DNA of 64,000 nt from Coturnix japonica. Taxonomy: Eukaryota > Chordata > Aves > Galliformes > Phasianidae. The position numbers and the translations under genes are program-made. How positions within the stretch are numbered: the stretch's first letter is position 1; every line of letters begins with the position of its first letter. The stretch is taken from positions 15,407,830 through 15,471,829 of the forward strand of contig NC_029521.1 of NCBI RefSeq assembly GCF_001577835.2, given 5' to 3'. Below, piece by piece: positions 11,871 to 24,097 of this stretch. The notes beneath the pieces were generated by a model. It ran no database searches. It was not told the origin of the DNA and saw only the letters and a program-made list of their open reading frames with translations.

Positions 11871-12109
11871 CAGAGCATCGCTCCGCAGGGTGAGGGATCC
11901 TCACCGCCCCCTCCTGAGCCCCCGGTAGATGTTGGTTCAATAAAGGCTGCGAAAATAGGAGCGCCGGAGACAGGGGCCGCAGCGGCTCAGCTCTGTTCCC
12001 TGCCGGCTGACCACAGCCACAAGGTGTTCTTTTGGGGTCGGGAGCAGCCCAAGGAGCTCAGCCCCCCCTCCAGTCCCAGCGCGGCGCGTGGAGTGTGACT
12101 CAAGATCGG

Positions 12110-12420
12110 TGTGAGATTACTCGTTAATTGTAGCGCAAATCCGTTCTTTCAAAAGCATTAAGGGGTTGACGTTTCTTTTGTCGATACAGGCCAGTATTCA
12201 GATTACACGGACACTAATCAAATAAGCCGGGTTATTGCCTTTGTCAACATGTTCATAAGGATTTTCTGCCAGGCGTTAAAGGCATTTATATGGAACGACA
12301 TCTTTCAAAAGCAATGTTGCTGTCCGGATTTGGGGAATATTTGCTTCTGACAAGACGTGTGATGGCTGTATTTGCCATACCAGCTGTGCTTCAAACCTCG
12401 AATTCCTCATTTTGCATTCC
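12110..12420. promoter_or_regulatory. Candidate conserved non-coding element upstream of ZNF488
   Basis: An AT-balanced, non-repetitive block with motifs including GAGATTACTCGTTAATTG, CTTTTGTCGATA, TCAGATTACACGG, CACTAATCAAATAA, CCTTTGTCAACATG and two CTTTCAAAAGCA units. Several resemble SOX/HMG (CTTTGT) and homeodomain (TAAT) sites. It lies about 0.6-0.9 kb upstream of the proposed ZNF488 first exon. Enhancer function is inference. Confidence 0.3.
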
Positions 12421-12879
12421 CGCATTTTGCATCCAGCCGGTGCTCTCCGTGAAGCAACAATTTTCGAGTTTATATTGTTCGCACCGATACGCGCGGCGCC
12501 CCAAACGGCACCGCTATCGGGCGCTGTGAAGGAACACAGAGATGGATGCATCCGGAAACTTTGCCCTTTTTTCCCCCCAACTTTAAAAGAAAGTCCTCTA
12601 CCCAGCGCACCATCACACCGGGGAACCTGTCCCACCTTACTCTCACGGCCCCGCTGCTGCCCGGTTGGGCTCCGCGGGCGGGGGGCGGCGGGGTCCCCGA
12701 GAAGGGGGGGCCGCTCTGGGCGGGGAGCGGAGGTGGTGTCGGGGAGGGGGACGCGGCCGTGCCGGGGCGGTGCGTGGGGTGGGGGGGCGGCCCTGGAGTG
12801 GGATGCGGGATCCGCGGGGAGGCGGCCGCAGCCGGCTGATGGGGTGAGGGCTGAGCGGAGCCCGTGAGAGCGGAGAGGT

Positions 12880-13020
12880 GAGAGGAGCTGCAGTGAGGGG
12901 GGCCTGGGGGCGGGCCGGCAAAGGGGGGGGGGGAGGTCATGGGCGGCCGTGTTGCCGGCGGCAGAAAGCGGACGGCACTGGGCGAAGCGGGCGGCTAACG
13001 TCGGGCTGCTCTCCGGGGCG
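12880..13020 (+). promoter_or_regulatory. ZNF488: Candidate non-coding first exon of ZNF488
   Basis: The first coding exon of ZNF488 at 24094 begins at an acceptor, which implies an upstream exon. The best nearby donor in CpG-island context is GGGGCG|GTAAGAAG, with GT at 13021-13022, so a 5' untranslated exon ending at 13020 is plausible. Its 5' boundary is only guessed. Joining it to 24094 would give an 11-kb first intron. No transcript evidence is available here. Confidence 0.3.
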
Positions 13021-16000
13021 GTAAGAAGAGGGCGACGGGGGGCGGGGGGGGGAAGCGGCGCGCAGACGGGAGCGGGCGGGCCGGGCGGGCGGCTCCGAAG
13101 GTCCCCGTCCCCGGAGGAGCTGTCCGGGCAAGGGTTCGGAAGCGAGAGACGCAGCCCTCACGGCAGCCCCGCGGGGTTCCGCTCTCTCCCGGCCCCTCGC
13201 CCCAGCCCGGACCGCTCGGGCAACCGCTGCCCTTTTGGTCTCTCTCTCTTCTTTCTTCTGACTGCGACGGGTCGGAACCGTCGTGGCTTTGGGGTGGTTG
13301 GTTAGGGTCTGATCGCTGTAAGAAACAGGCGAACTTTCTTTGGACTGTCTCTTCAAGCTTATCCGTATTTCTACCCAGTGTAAAGATATCCGCGCTCCTT
13401 AGCAGATATTTCTTAGTGGTTTCGCTAAGTTAGAGACCACTCTCGTCGTCACTTGGAAATGTCACTTTGGTCTTCACGTTCATAAATCCTTCGTGGAAAG
13501 GTTTCTGTAGGAACGGAGTCGGGTACAAAGAGGGGAGGCATCGTCTTCACTTTGCGGTCGGACGGGTACTGCTGCTGGAGATGGCAGTGGAAACGTCACG
13601 GGAGCACGCGAGTTTTCACTTATTCTGTATATTCCTTGTAGTTGCTCTTGAATAAGAAGCGGTTTCATTCGTGCACTGAATTGAGGAACTCACAGACTCT
13701 TGCTGAGGAGCTGTCCCTTCTTTGTGACTTTCAAAAAAGCCAAACGTAGGACTTGTAGCTCCCGATTCTGTCCGTTAGGTATAATTGCGGATAGAAAGAG
13801 GGATTCATTTAGGCAGTAGAAAAACCGGGAGGTTGAATTTAAGGTTTATTTTTTAGGAAGTGTCTAAAGTGACACCAAATGGTTGTACGCTGTTGATGAG
13901 AAAGTGCATGAATGTGGAATTCAGGAACGTTCTGGTGTGTAAAGCAGGGCAGTGCTCTGCAGAACTCAACAGAAAAATCATCTTATTGAAAGAAAGAAAA
14001 GCTCCAGGGCCATAGAAATACTGATATACAGTCAAAATATTACTTTAGTTTCTATTAACTGTGAGAAAACAAAATAATAATAATAATAAAGAAAAATATA
14101 TTTGGTGTAAGGAATTATAGAGTGAATGGAAGATTTAGCAGAAGAAATGACTTACCTAAATCCCAGTACGTCGTGTGTTTTTCCATGTCTGTAATGCTAT
14201 GAATCTTTTAATATTGTTCTTTTACAGCACTTGTTATCTGTATTTGATGTTAATAAACACCTGCTCAAACAACAAAGCATATTATTGGGAAACAAATTGG
14301 TTTAGGTCAGAATTCACTTTCCTTTAAAAGATTCCTTAGCTTCAGCTCTGTGTGTAGCCATACGTACAACTGTGAGTGCAGGGTTGTATATATGTGTATG
14401 TGCATATGAGCACGGAAATTAAGGTATTAGTTTCTTGTTGAGCAAATATCACATTTTATTATTTTATTTTCAATTGAGAGCTATCAAAAATGAATAGCAG
14501 GACTGTGAAACGAAAATGAACCCTAGATGTCTTGCACAGCAATCACAAAGTCATTTCTTGTAATTCATGAAAAGGATACATGAATTTGAACTGTATGAAG
14601 AGAGCAGAGACAGGTGGTGACCCTTTTCCCAAGTAACAGATGCTGTGGCATCAGTCTGGCTGCACTGGGTTGTGCTGGCTGCTCGTTTTGCAGTGTTCTC
14701 TGCCTGCAAGTGGGGAGTGGGGTTTTGTTTGTATGGATGCCTGTGTAAAGAAGAAATGTTCAGTCTCTGTGAGAACAGATGTGTCAATATGCACTGTCAC
14801 AACCCGGGTCACCCCAATGGACATGATAGCAGAGGGAAGTTTGCGTCATTACTTTCTCTGTTCTGCTTCCCATGAAATGCTTTTGTTGCTTTAACATACG
14901 TGTTTGCTATATGCTCTTTCTGGTGGAGTGTGGGAAATAGAGGCACTTTGGGATTTGATTTCCCTCCCTTTCTGGTTGTGCCCCATAACATTCAAAATAC
15001 CTGTGACATTTTTGGAGCGTTGTGCCTATTGCAGAACACTGAGCAGTGCCAGAATAGCAGAGGCAGGAGGCAGACCCAGTCTCTGAATTGACCACAGGCA
15101 CAGTGCAGATTAGGAATATGAAATACACCATGCACTAAAATGAGGCTAATTCATAAGATTTACAGGCCAGCAATCCTCAAAAATGACTGGAGAGCTACAA
15201 TACAGGAACCCTGTATTTTTACATCCCAGGCCTTGAAAATGCAAGATCAAAAGTAGTAGATAAAGGTAACATGGTATGTGGGTATTGTGTAGGCTGGTGA
15301 GGGGTCAGCCCTCAAGTATAGTGCCTTATACCCAAAAAATGAAGTATTTAAAAGGCATCAGACCACTGAGCCTTAGTCATCTCCCTTTGCCTACTTGTGA
15401 ATGACTTGCACATGCCAACACCATCCACCAAGACCCATTAGATCTGATGCAGTGACGGGTAGAGGGATGTGGAAATTGACAAAGAGCAAAGCTTGCTGTG
15501 GAGCTTCCTCATGAAATTCACTGGGGCAGTGCACAAACCTCTCCTGGAACTTGTTCCAATCTTAATTATGTTTTCATCAGCCTAGATCTGGCACTGAACT
15601 TTGGACATTTCTTTCCTTAACTTCAAGTAAAGAGTGGAAATTGCATCCATGTGTTCCTGGGAGAAAAGATCTTCCTCTTTTTCAGAGGCATCTCTGCATC
15701 TTCAGGGCAGCTACTATGCATCAGGTGAGAGTCCTCTTCAGCTTTCCTTGTCTCCAGAGGAAACAGCAAAGGAAATGGGAATCTTACCTTTTAATCTTTG
15801 CTTCCAAGTGGCTCCTGATCTCAGAAGGCTTGCTGAAGGCAGATGTGGAACTTGAAGTATTTACTCATTTCTAAGCAGGGGTTTTAGCTCTGTCTTCTTC
15901 ATTATTCCCACTGAAGTCTGAGAAATACTTCACAATAAAAAGATTTGGCAGCTTCATGATTCACTAGGCTGGGTATCCAGCCAAGATATAATGATGGCTC

Positions 16001-18030
16001 ATCAGGAGCTGTCAGCTTGCATTGCCTGTACTGTGTGTTTCAGGTGATGGAAGACAATCTGAAGACCACAGAGCCTTAAAATAGTAAGGGTTGGAGAGCT
16101 GCTCCCTGAAGGTACCATGAAAATAGAACAGCAAAATTGTGAGCATTCAGTGAGCTTGGAGGTCTCCGATTCAGACGAAAAAATTCCAGATAGGACTTGA
16201 ACTCCACAAAGAGACAATTCCTGGAATCTCAGTGTGTGTATCAGGCTCTCTGCTCAGAGATGCCTCATGATTTTCTCATGAATGTGCAGTTTCCCTGCTT
16301 GTACCCATTATTTTGAGTGCTTGTCAAGGCAGAGTTCTGCAGCTGCTGTGCAGGAAGGTGTGTTATTTAGCTGGGGTCAGCTAAATGCTGAGCAAAACCA
16401 TTTGCAAGCACCAGACTAGTTCAGCCCCAGTTTTTTTCCACTATTTTTAGACTCAGTTCACCACTGTAGCCAGCACATTCCTCCCTGATACAAAGCTGTT
16501 TTTCCTGCTGCTTCCCCCAAATGCCTAGTGCAGGTAAACTGAGCTGCCTCAGAAGTGAAGGGGATATAGTCAGAGCAGCAGCACTAGAGATACTCACAGG
16601 ATAGCCCACTGTAGCCCTGGGTAAGAAAAATCATAGGTCTTACTGGCATTTAGTTTATCACTGCTAATTGAATCCTTTTTACTCTTTGTGGATTGGAAGT
16701 GGCACATTGGCAGGAGCAGGCCTTACTTAAACCAGATGATCCTGATCTCTGTGCAGAATTGTTGTTGGAATTCCAATTTGCCATTAGTGAAACCAGAAGG
16801 ATGAAAGAGGATACTTAAAGCTCAGGAATTCAGTGAGTACCATCTACATGCTATTTCTTGAAAATAAACAGGATGTCAAGCTCAAGACTCAGAATGTGAC
16901 ACATGCTTAGTTTTCTCTTACAGCCAGCAGCACCTCATCCCTTTCCAAGCTCATCCTAGACTTTGATGTACTCCACTTGGGATGAAAGACCTCCTTGAGG
17001 GGCAGCAAGCCCACAGCTTGGTGTAGCTCAGCCAGGCTGGGAAAGGCAACACATGGTAGCAGCAGCTGCCTCATATCTCCATATCTGTTTGGATGGCTTC
17101 ATGCATACAGGCTTCTCAGCAGCAAAGGTATGAAGGAAAGGCTCTGGGCCCCAAAGGAGAGATTCCCAGACCTGGCCAGGTCTGACGCACAGAATACTTT
17201 GCTGTGGCAGTGAGCTAAAGGAAACAGCTTGCTTAGATTTTTATTTCTTTTTTTTGTGCTTTAAGAAGACCTCCTCAGTTTGTGGTTTTATGAATTTAAG
17301 AAGCAAGTTGCAGATTGTTTCAGCATTTGTTTGGGGGTATTTGCAATTATTTATCATATCTTTCAAAACAAAAATTCTCCTTTTTTTTTTTTTCCCTTTG
17401 ATTTCCTGCCAGCTTTTTTTTTTTTTTCTTTTTTTCCCAGTTCTAGCTTTGATTCTTCTTTAAAATTCACAGCATAAGTAAAAGAGAAGGAAACTCTGTG
17501 CAGAAGGAAACCAAATGTACGAAACCCAAGTGGATTTTCTCAATTTTTCATCTCTGATTCCCCTGGAATTCCCCTCATGTGTTAAGAATCCTTACTTCCT
17601 TGCAACAACAGAAAATGATAAATGCTGCAGACAGAAGCACTCTGTCTGCATCAGCTCAGTTCTTCAATATCTGTAGATTATTGTGCATGACAATGCATGT
17701 CTGATCACAGATTCCTCAGGCTGACAGACCTTCTGAAATCAAAAGGGGTTTGGGCAGTGGCCACAGGAGTGCCAGGTTATATGCTCCAGGGAAAACACTG
17801 TCAGTCCTGTGAGTAGAGAGGAGGAGTAAGTTAAAAGGAGAAGGGAGTGATGGTTCCAGTGCTTGATTGTTTATTTCAGTTCTGCCAACATGGCAAGTGC
17901 AGGGCTCTACAATTCAAATTAATCCCTGCTTGGGAGGCTGGTCAGAGTAGATGTAAAAATGGCTTTGGAGGGTGGGGTAGTGCTCCCCTGGGTCAGATCC
18001 TCCAAATAACTTTTATGAATATCTTTGTGG

Positions 18031-18094
18031 GTTCTTTCTTTCTTTCTTTCTCTCTTCCTTTTCTCTTTTTTTTCTTTCCTTCTTTCTTTTTCTA
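18031..18094 (+). repeat. (TTTC)n pyrimidine tract
   Basis: Repeated TTTC and TCTT units over about 64 bases; a simple repeat. Confidence 0.9.
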
Positions 18095-18353
18095 TAGTAG
18101 GATGACTGATTCGAAAGGGTTGTTGCTATGTGCATATTACACCACACTGAAATAAAACGTGAAGGTGAAATTAAAGAAGCTGCTGGCAGGTATTTCTATC
18201 AAATTCATTTCAGAGAATCAATCATTATGAATCCTTTCCATTTATGATTGAGAAGAGCTGAACTCACTAAGCAAGTTCTGGTTGAAAACTTCCCCTTCTT
18301 GCGAAGATGGCTTCATTGTTTCATTCATACCTGCACACTGATAGCAACATTAT

Positions 18354-18389
18354 GCAAGGCTACCAGCCATAATGTGCTGGTAGCCTTGC
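18354..18389. repeat. Perfect 14-bp inverted repeat with 8-base loop
   Basis: The left arm GCAAGGCTACCAGC, the loop CATAATGT and the right arm GCTGGTAGCCTTGC form a perfect hairpin. It is followed at once by a further near-copy of the left arm, GCAAGGCTACCAC, overlapping the right arm by two bases (18388-18400). The bases before the left arm (ACATTATG) are also complementary to the loop. This nested arrangement is typical of a replication template switch rather than a transposon end. Confidence 0.9.
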
Positions 18390-18896
18390 AAGGCTACCAC
18401 ATCTTTTGTGATCACCACCTAGAAAAGAGTGATGCCACAGTTCAATGTTATCACTGTGGCAAGGAGAACTGGGCCCAGTCCTATGACAATAAGTAGCCAG
18501 GGAGTCTGTGTTCCAAGCAGTTTCTATGCTTGGGATTTTTCAGGCATTCCTTAGAAGAGCTTGCAGTGACATCTGAAGGCCATGTGGTAGAAAATCAGGG
18601 ATCTGAAAACCTGCTCATAGCTATTCATAGGCTCTTCTCTCACTTTTCTAAAGAAGCGTGTTCTTGTCACAAGCTGTGGAAGCTGCTTTAGTGTTTCTCA
18701 GGAGTTACTGTTTCTTTGGGCTCTGCTGTCTGTTCTGTCACTGCCCTTCTACTTGAGAATTCAACTCTGGTGGTCCAGAAGTGGTCCAAGCATGATCACC
18801 ACAGCTGTGTGAGAGCTTTGTTGCACTCCCCCATGCTGAGCACAAACTTGCAGGCAAGCTAAGTCACATCTTACAGAGCAAGTTCCAAATGGTTCC

Positions 18897-19207
18897 TGTA
18901 TGGTGACAATAATGAAAAGATGGTGGTGGTAAATATCCAAAAGGTTATTTACAGGAAAAACTCACCTGTATGAAAGCCTTCAGTCTGCTGGGAACCACTG
19001 AGGCAATCTTCACCAAGGAGCAATCTCCAAGAGATGCTGCCTTAGTGGTGGTCAGCCCTTAAATGAGGTCTAGAGGAGGCCGAGTCAAGCTCCACCCCTT
19101 CTGGGAGCACAGCTAAATTACTCTCACCTGTGCTCCCACAGCTGACCCAACACTTGCCTCAGCTGATTAATCAGAGGTTCAGGCTGTGATTACCAATTCC
19201 CCATACA
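18897..19207. mobile_element. Solo LTR fossil, family A (311 bp)
   Basis: The unit runs from TGTATGG to CCATACA, giving TG…CA ends with an inverted heptamer. It is flanked on both sides by the 5-bp duplication GTTCC (18892-18896 and 19208-19212). This is the hallmark of a solo long terminal repeat left by a retrovirus-like element. No internal region accompanies it. Related copies lie at 25.5, 34.3, 54.7 and 58.0 kb in the same orientation. The exact family name is not recognised. Divergence between copies by eye suggests an old, inactive family. Confidence 0.8.
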
Positions 19208-19483
19208 GTTCCTTTAAAGAAGTACAGGAAAACAACTGGAATGGGTCTTAGTAAGGGAGAAAGGGATTGTGTTTTAATCAGGCTGCTCTGCTAACTGGGT
19301 TAATTGAGCATGGGTTCACAGAAGTCTTTTGTAGACATAAAGAGGGGAAAGGCAAAATATTGGAACTGTATCTTCAAAGCAAACTGCTAGAAACACCTGC
19401 TAAATCACACAGGAATTTGCCAGGAGGAAGGGGGTGCAAATACTTCTGACAAATATAGGCAAAGCAAGCCTACAGCATCATCA

Positions 19484-19676
19484 CTTGAGTGGTCAGGCAC
19501 TGGAATATCCTGCCCAGGAAGGTGGTGGAGTCGCTATCCTTGGCAGTGTTCAAGAAGTGCCTGGATAGGGAGCTAGGAGACATGGTTTAGGGGTTTCCTG
19601 TAGGTATGGTAAAGGGAGGATGGTTGGACTAGATGACCTTATAGGCCATTTCCAACCTTGTGATTCTATGATTCTG
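19484..19676 (+). repeat. CR1 LINE 3' end
   Basis: It reads GTGGTCAGGCACTGGAAT … GCCCAGGAAGGTGGTGGAGT … GTTGGACTAGATGACC … TTCCAACC and ends TGATTCTATGATTCTG. This is the full canonical CR1 3' terminus with its ATTCTATG tandem end. It belongs to the same subfamily as the fragment at 24516 and lies in the opposite orientation. Confidence 0.95.
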
Positions 19677-22600
19677 ACTTTGTAGAGCCATAGATTTGAT
19701 ATAGACTGTCCCCAAACCACCAGGCTGAACCTTTTTTACTAACAATTTGTGTACTGCTTCTGGAAGCAAGCAGACTGGGAGCAGTTGCCATGAGCAACAT
19801 CTATTTCATGTGCTTCTTGATGAAGCATCTACAACTGCATAGTCCATAGGGAGCTGCCTGCCCATAGGTACTTGTTGTTTGACAGATCTGTCATGCTTCT
19901 CAGAAATAAAGATGCAAAATTCATCACTCAGGGACATGGTATATGTGTATCAGATAATCTCTGGGGAATGAAGAGTCCATTAAACTGCAAGTCCCTAAAC
20001 TCATCCATATGAAAATTCGCATCTGTGACAGATAGAATATGGAGAGTACCCCATGTCTAACAGGTGATCTGACTCTAATGTCCTACTAATGCACTATAAA
20101 TATTCAATTTATGTCACCATTTCAGATGTGTGTGTGGGTGAGCCCAGAGGAATAGGAACTGCTTATGCAGAACATGATCGAGAGCAGCAGGATTACATTG
20201 TATGAGGGGGATCATATCTCTAGGAGGCAATGGCACTCTCAGCACTGCGTGTTTGAGGCAAGGGTGTCATTGCTTGCACAATACAGAGCTGAAGATGTGA
20301 CCTTCACAAGGAGATTTATGACAGAGGTCTGTCAACTTTGCCATGCAGAAGAGGAGTGAGTTTGTCAGATGCACAAGACAGTGAACAACTCTGTGAGAAA
20401 TGAGAGTACAGAAGAATGGCTTCTCCTTAGAGCAGTCAGCCAAAATGTGGAAATTGGTAACACAAAACAAACATGATTTTAATGTCGCGTGTCTTCACCT
20501 GTATGTAATGCTTGTCCTGATGGCACAGAAAAACATTGATGAGGGTTTTTAGGTCTCTGAAAAAGAGTTGTGTGCAGCTGCTATTCCTTAAGTACTGGAG
20601 TGAGGTGAGAAGAGGATATCTCCCAACGTAAGGGCCAGAGGCGGTGGTGTCTGAGGAGCATAGAAGGATGAAAGATGGACTGTATGGCCAGCTTGGGAAA
20701 ATAAGTGGTTAAATCATCAGTAGGAATTCCATAATTCCAAGTGGTTGCAGATGTATGTGCATCAAGGAGAAAAGGGAGTAGTGACTATACTGTAGAGGTG
20801 TAGGCAGCAATGACAGGAAGCTGACTGAAGAAAATGAAGGCCTAATGCCAACCTCAAGAGTTCCTGGTATTTTAGGAAAAAATAAAAATAATCCATTATG
20901 TGAAATCTGGAAGAATTCTCAGTTGTGATCATTTTCTCTATCCTTTGCTCCCCTTGAAGAATGTGAGCAATTCACCTACTTCAGTCTGCCAAAGCTAGCC
21001 AACCAGTCTATGAACCATCACCACTTCTCACTGCAGCTCCCATTAATAATCATAACTTCATTCAGACCATTGGCAAGGATGTGAAACACATTGGGTCTGG
21101 ATTTGGAATTAAGCAAGAGCTCCTGTGCTGCTGCCCCTTTGTCTGAAGCCTCAGTGTTATGCCGAGATGTTTCACTAGGTGGTGCATTCAACTAAGTATT
21201 TGATCTTCCTGCACAGAAAGCTGCCACAGGGCAGCTCCCATTGCTCTGTACCAGTGATTTTTCCTCTATGCAGCTTTTCCTGCTGTGCGGGAGAAGAATG
21301 TGACCATCTCTGTCACTTGGGGGATTGTTTTGTCCATCAGATCTACAACTAATTCACAAGTCACTTAGAAAACAAGCAAAACACAAAGGCTTGTTGAATT
21401 TGATATATGCTTGACTTTGGATGGAAGAAAGATATGTTAGTGATCTGACACACCTTACTGGCTTCTATTTCCTTCATCCTTACAATTCAGAAGAATTTAA
21501 TGGAACAGAAGGTGTGCATATCTTGATTTATTTGCTCCCCAAAGTAAGGATTATCTGCAAGCAGCTCAGTGGACAGCAAGGGCAGGCAGAGGCTGCTGCA
21601 CCTGGGAATGATTTCCACCCTTCCTTTAGGGCATGTGGAAGCCCTTCAGCACTCAGGACTGTGGGCAAGACCAGGGGCATCAGGCAAGTGGCACGCACTG
21701 CATTGCCAATGGCTGCACTGGCACCGAGGAATGTAGAGCAGTCATGCTGGAGTTTTGCATCCATCCTGTGGGCAGCAAAAACCAAGTGGAGAGCAGTGCT
21801 GAGGCCTGTCCTGCCACTCTATCAGTTGCTCTTTGGACATCTGTTCTGGCAGAAATCACTAGGTGGTGGTGTTGCACATAAATCCTAGACTTGGTATCCA
21901 CACACTGTCAGTTTTTGGAGAAATGGTTCTTGTTATGCTGGGGTTTGTGGTCACAATTTAACACCTGCTGAAACAATGAAAGGTACTGGGCAGCAGGAGC
22001 TGGCTGTAAGCAGGTCCAGTGTCCTTCAAGCCCAGGATCCATGCTTCTGTGAGGATTTCTGGAGGAGGTCAGGACAGCACACTGCCAGAGACCCATCCCC
22101 TTCTGACATGGATGTACTCACATGCTGAGGATCAGCAATGTCCTCACTGCAAATTCAGCCTTGAGAGCCTCAAAGAAAATAGAAAATTTGGTTTCCTCTA
22201 ATGGGACACCAAGGTAGCCAATGCTCAACACTCTCTCTATATATGGAGAATTTTGGATTAATTAGAAAGGAGAACCTTAGTGAGAAGATTTGCCTACTGA
22301 GGTTGTATGTGAATAAGTAAAATAATGCTGAATTAAAAATTCCCCAAATGCAGACTATTAGAAAAGAGATTGTTTCAGCTTGTAAGTTGTTTCTAAGTGC
22401 TTTCTTATGCAGAGGGTACATTGAAGCGTTATAGATCTCAAATTTATTTTTTGCATTATTATTATTTTAAAAACACGGCCTCACTCCATTTGCTAAAAAA
22501 CAGCACAGCTTAAACTGAAACATACAAACATAGGAATGCTCTGTGTTTGCTTAGGCAGATCCTGCACTGTACTGATGTGCACAAAGAAGACACCATTTTG

Positions 22601-23613
22601 TACTCACACTAATAGTGACTTCAGCAGGTTATTGGGAAACCAGACAATGAAACTCATCAGTAAGTGAAAGCAGAGTCCTGTTCCATCCTCCTCTTAAGGC
22701 CTAATCTCTGTCAAGTCAGCTGACATTTTTTTACCCTTTTACCTCCTACTCTTTGTCTTGCTTGTCTGTTTTAGACCTTCATCCTTCAGAGATTCACTAC
22801 TTTCTGCATATGTGAACATGCATTTACATATTTCCAGGGTGGGGGCTTAGACCTTGCCTATGAGGTGGAAATTATTCTGAATTAACGATACTGATTTAGA
22901 AACTGATTTAGTTAAATCAGTGTGACTCTCCTGAGCATTTATATCACTTCAGTTTAAGTCATGAGTCATTGAGTAACAAATCAATTCTGCTGGCAGAGAG
23001 TGAGAAAGATTAGACTGGATCTTCAGCCCTTCTATCTTGGTATTTATTAGGCTAAGGCCTCTTCAGGGCTTGTTGCTGTTCTCTTTAATTTTCTGTGCCT
23101 AATGGACCTGATCCATCTCTTGATGACATAAATTAGGGTTTTTCCATGACGTCCAGCTGGGAGCAGGAGGTGGCAATATCTTTATTAAAAACCTAGAGAA
23201 GCTCAGAATGGCAAAGAACACAAAACTACCTCCTCACTGCATACACAGATCTTGGACTGAGGAGTGTAATGCAGAAATAGCCTCTGCACTAAAAAGATTT
23301 AATATTTGACATTCTGGGCAAGAAAATTCAGTCTCCGAGCACACCAATCTCTTCTAATCTTATGCTAAGGGTATAACCACAGCAAGAGTCATAATCTGAT
23401 TTGATTTTCCTAACAACAGCTAATAACTACTATCTTAAGTACATTCTGGGAGGGGAAGGATATAACCCTTGTGTCAGTCTACACAGATTCTGTACATTCA
23501 GTTTGAACAGACACTCATTTTACTCCTGGTTGCATACCTGAGTACTTAGACTGATGTCACATTTCCAAATTAAAGATCGTGGCTTTTTCAAAACCAATCT
23601 CAGATACCATCTG

Positions 23614-23655
23614 CTTTTTTTTTCTTTTTTTTTTTCTTTTCTTTTTTTTTTTTTA
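23614..23655. repeat. T-rich tract
   Basis: Runs of T broken by single C residues over about 42 bases. Confidence 0.9.
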
Positions 23656-24097
23656 AATTGTTGCTGTCCTTCTCATCTTCTCATCTTTCTTCACAGTTCC
23701 ACAAACTACCAGTAGTAAGTAAGAGGTTATCTGAGAATTTACTGAAGAAGAGTATACAAAATTCCACTGGATGAAAATTTAGCTTACTGTTTCCAAATGT
23801 TTCTTATTCCTGGCCATCAGGAGTAGCAGTACTGAGCAGCTGGGCTCCTGGACAGTCTGACTATTCCAGAAAAACATAATCAACTTGTTTACAAATCTCA
23901 TATTCTGGTTTACTACAAAGTTGTTTTCCCTTTCTGAACAAGATGTTAACAAAGCTGTAAAAACTCTAACCAACAATGTTTTGGCATGCTCTCACAATTC
24001 ACCTGTAGTTCCTGGAAGCCTTTATATTTAAAGTAGTGATGCCTCCTTCCATTAACATCTGCATTCCAAGTGTAACTTCTTGTTATTTTACAGGTTT

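Larger units (their letters stand above)
8980..13350. promoter_or_regulatory. CpG island between divergent ANTXRL and ZNF488
   Basis: Composition changes sharply near 8980 and again near 13350. Between them the DNA is GC-rich and full of CpG dinucleotides, with G-runs and GC boxes (for example around 10060-10090, 12660-12800 and 12900-13110). The island covers ANTXRL exon 1 and its upstream side and extends some 3.8 kb towards ZNF488. Two stretches of lower CpG density lie inside (about 10.15-10.65 kb and 12.1-12.5 kb), and a CR1 fragment is inserted at 11.6 kb. Large CpG islands of this kind usually mark promoters of developmental genes. A bidirectional role for the ANTXRL and ZNF488 promoters is inferred from orientation. 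Confidence 0.75.
13351..24093 (+). other. Probable ZNF488 5' intron or upstream flank
   Basis: Some 10.7 kb with no supported coding exon. It contains a solo LTR (18897-19207), a CR1 fragment (19484-19676), a (TTTC)n tract (18031-18094), T-rich tracts (about 17380-17440 and 23614-23655) and the hairpin at 18354-18389. The longest open frame, 155 codons from 21421 on the plus strand, lacks any recognisable domain and is not called. Confidence 0.5.

Noticed and set aside
18248-18496. 82-codon plus-strand frame ending QCYHCGKENWAQ, resembling a zinc knuckle.
   Set aside because: The CX2C pair lacks the spaced His and Cys of a CCHC knuckle, and the frame crosses the template-switch hairpin. No gag-like neighbours exist.
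21421-21888. 155-codon plus-strand open frame, the longest in the 13-24 kb interval.
   Set aside because: It has no recognisable domain, no splice context and an overlapping open frame on the other strand. It looks like a chance frame in moderately GC-rich DNA.
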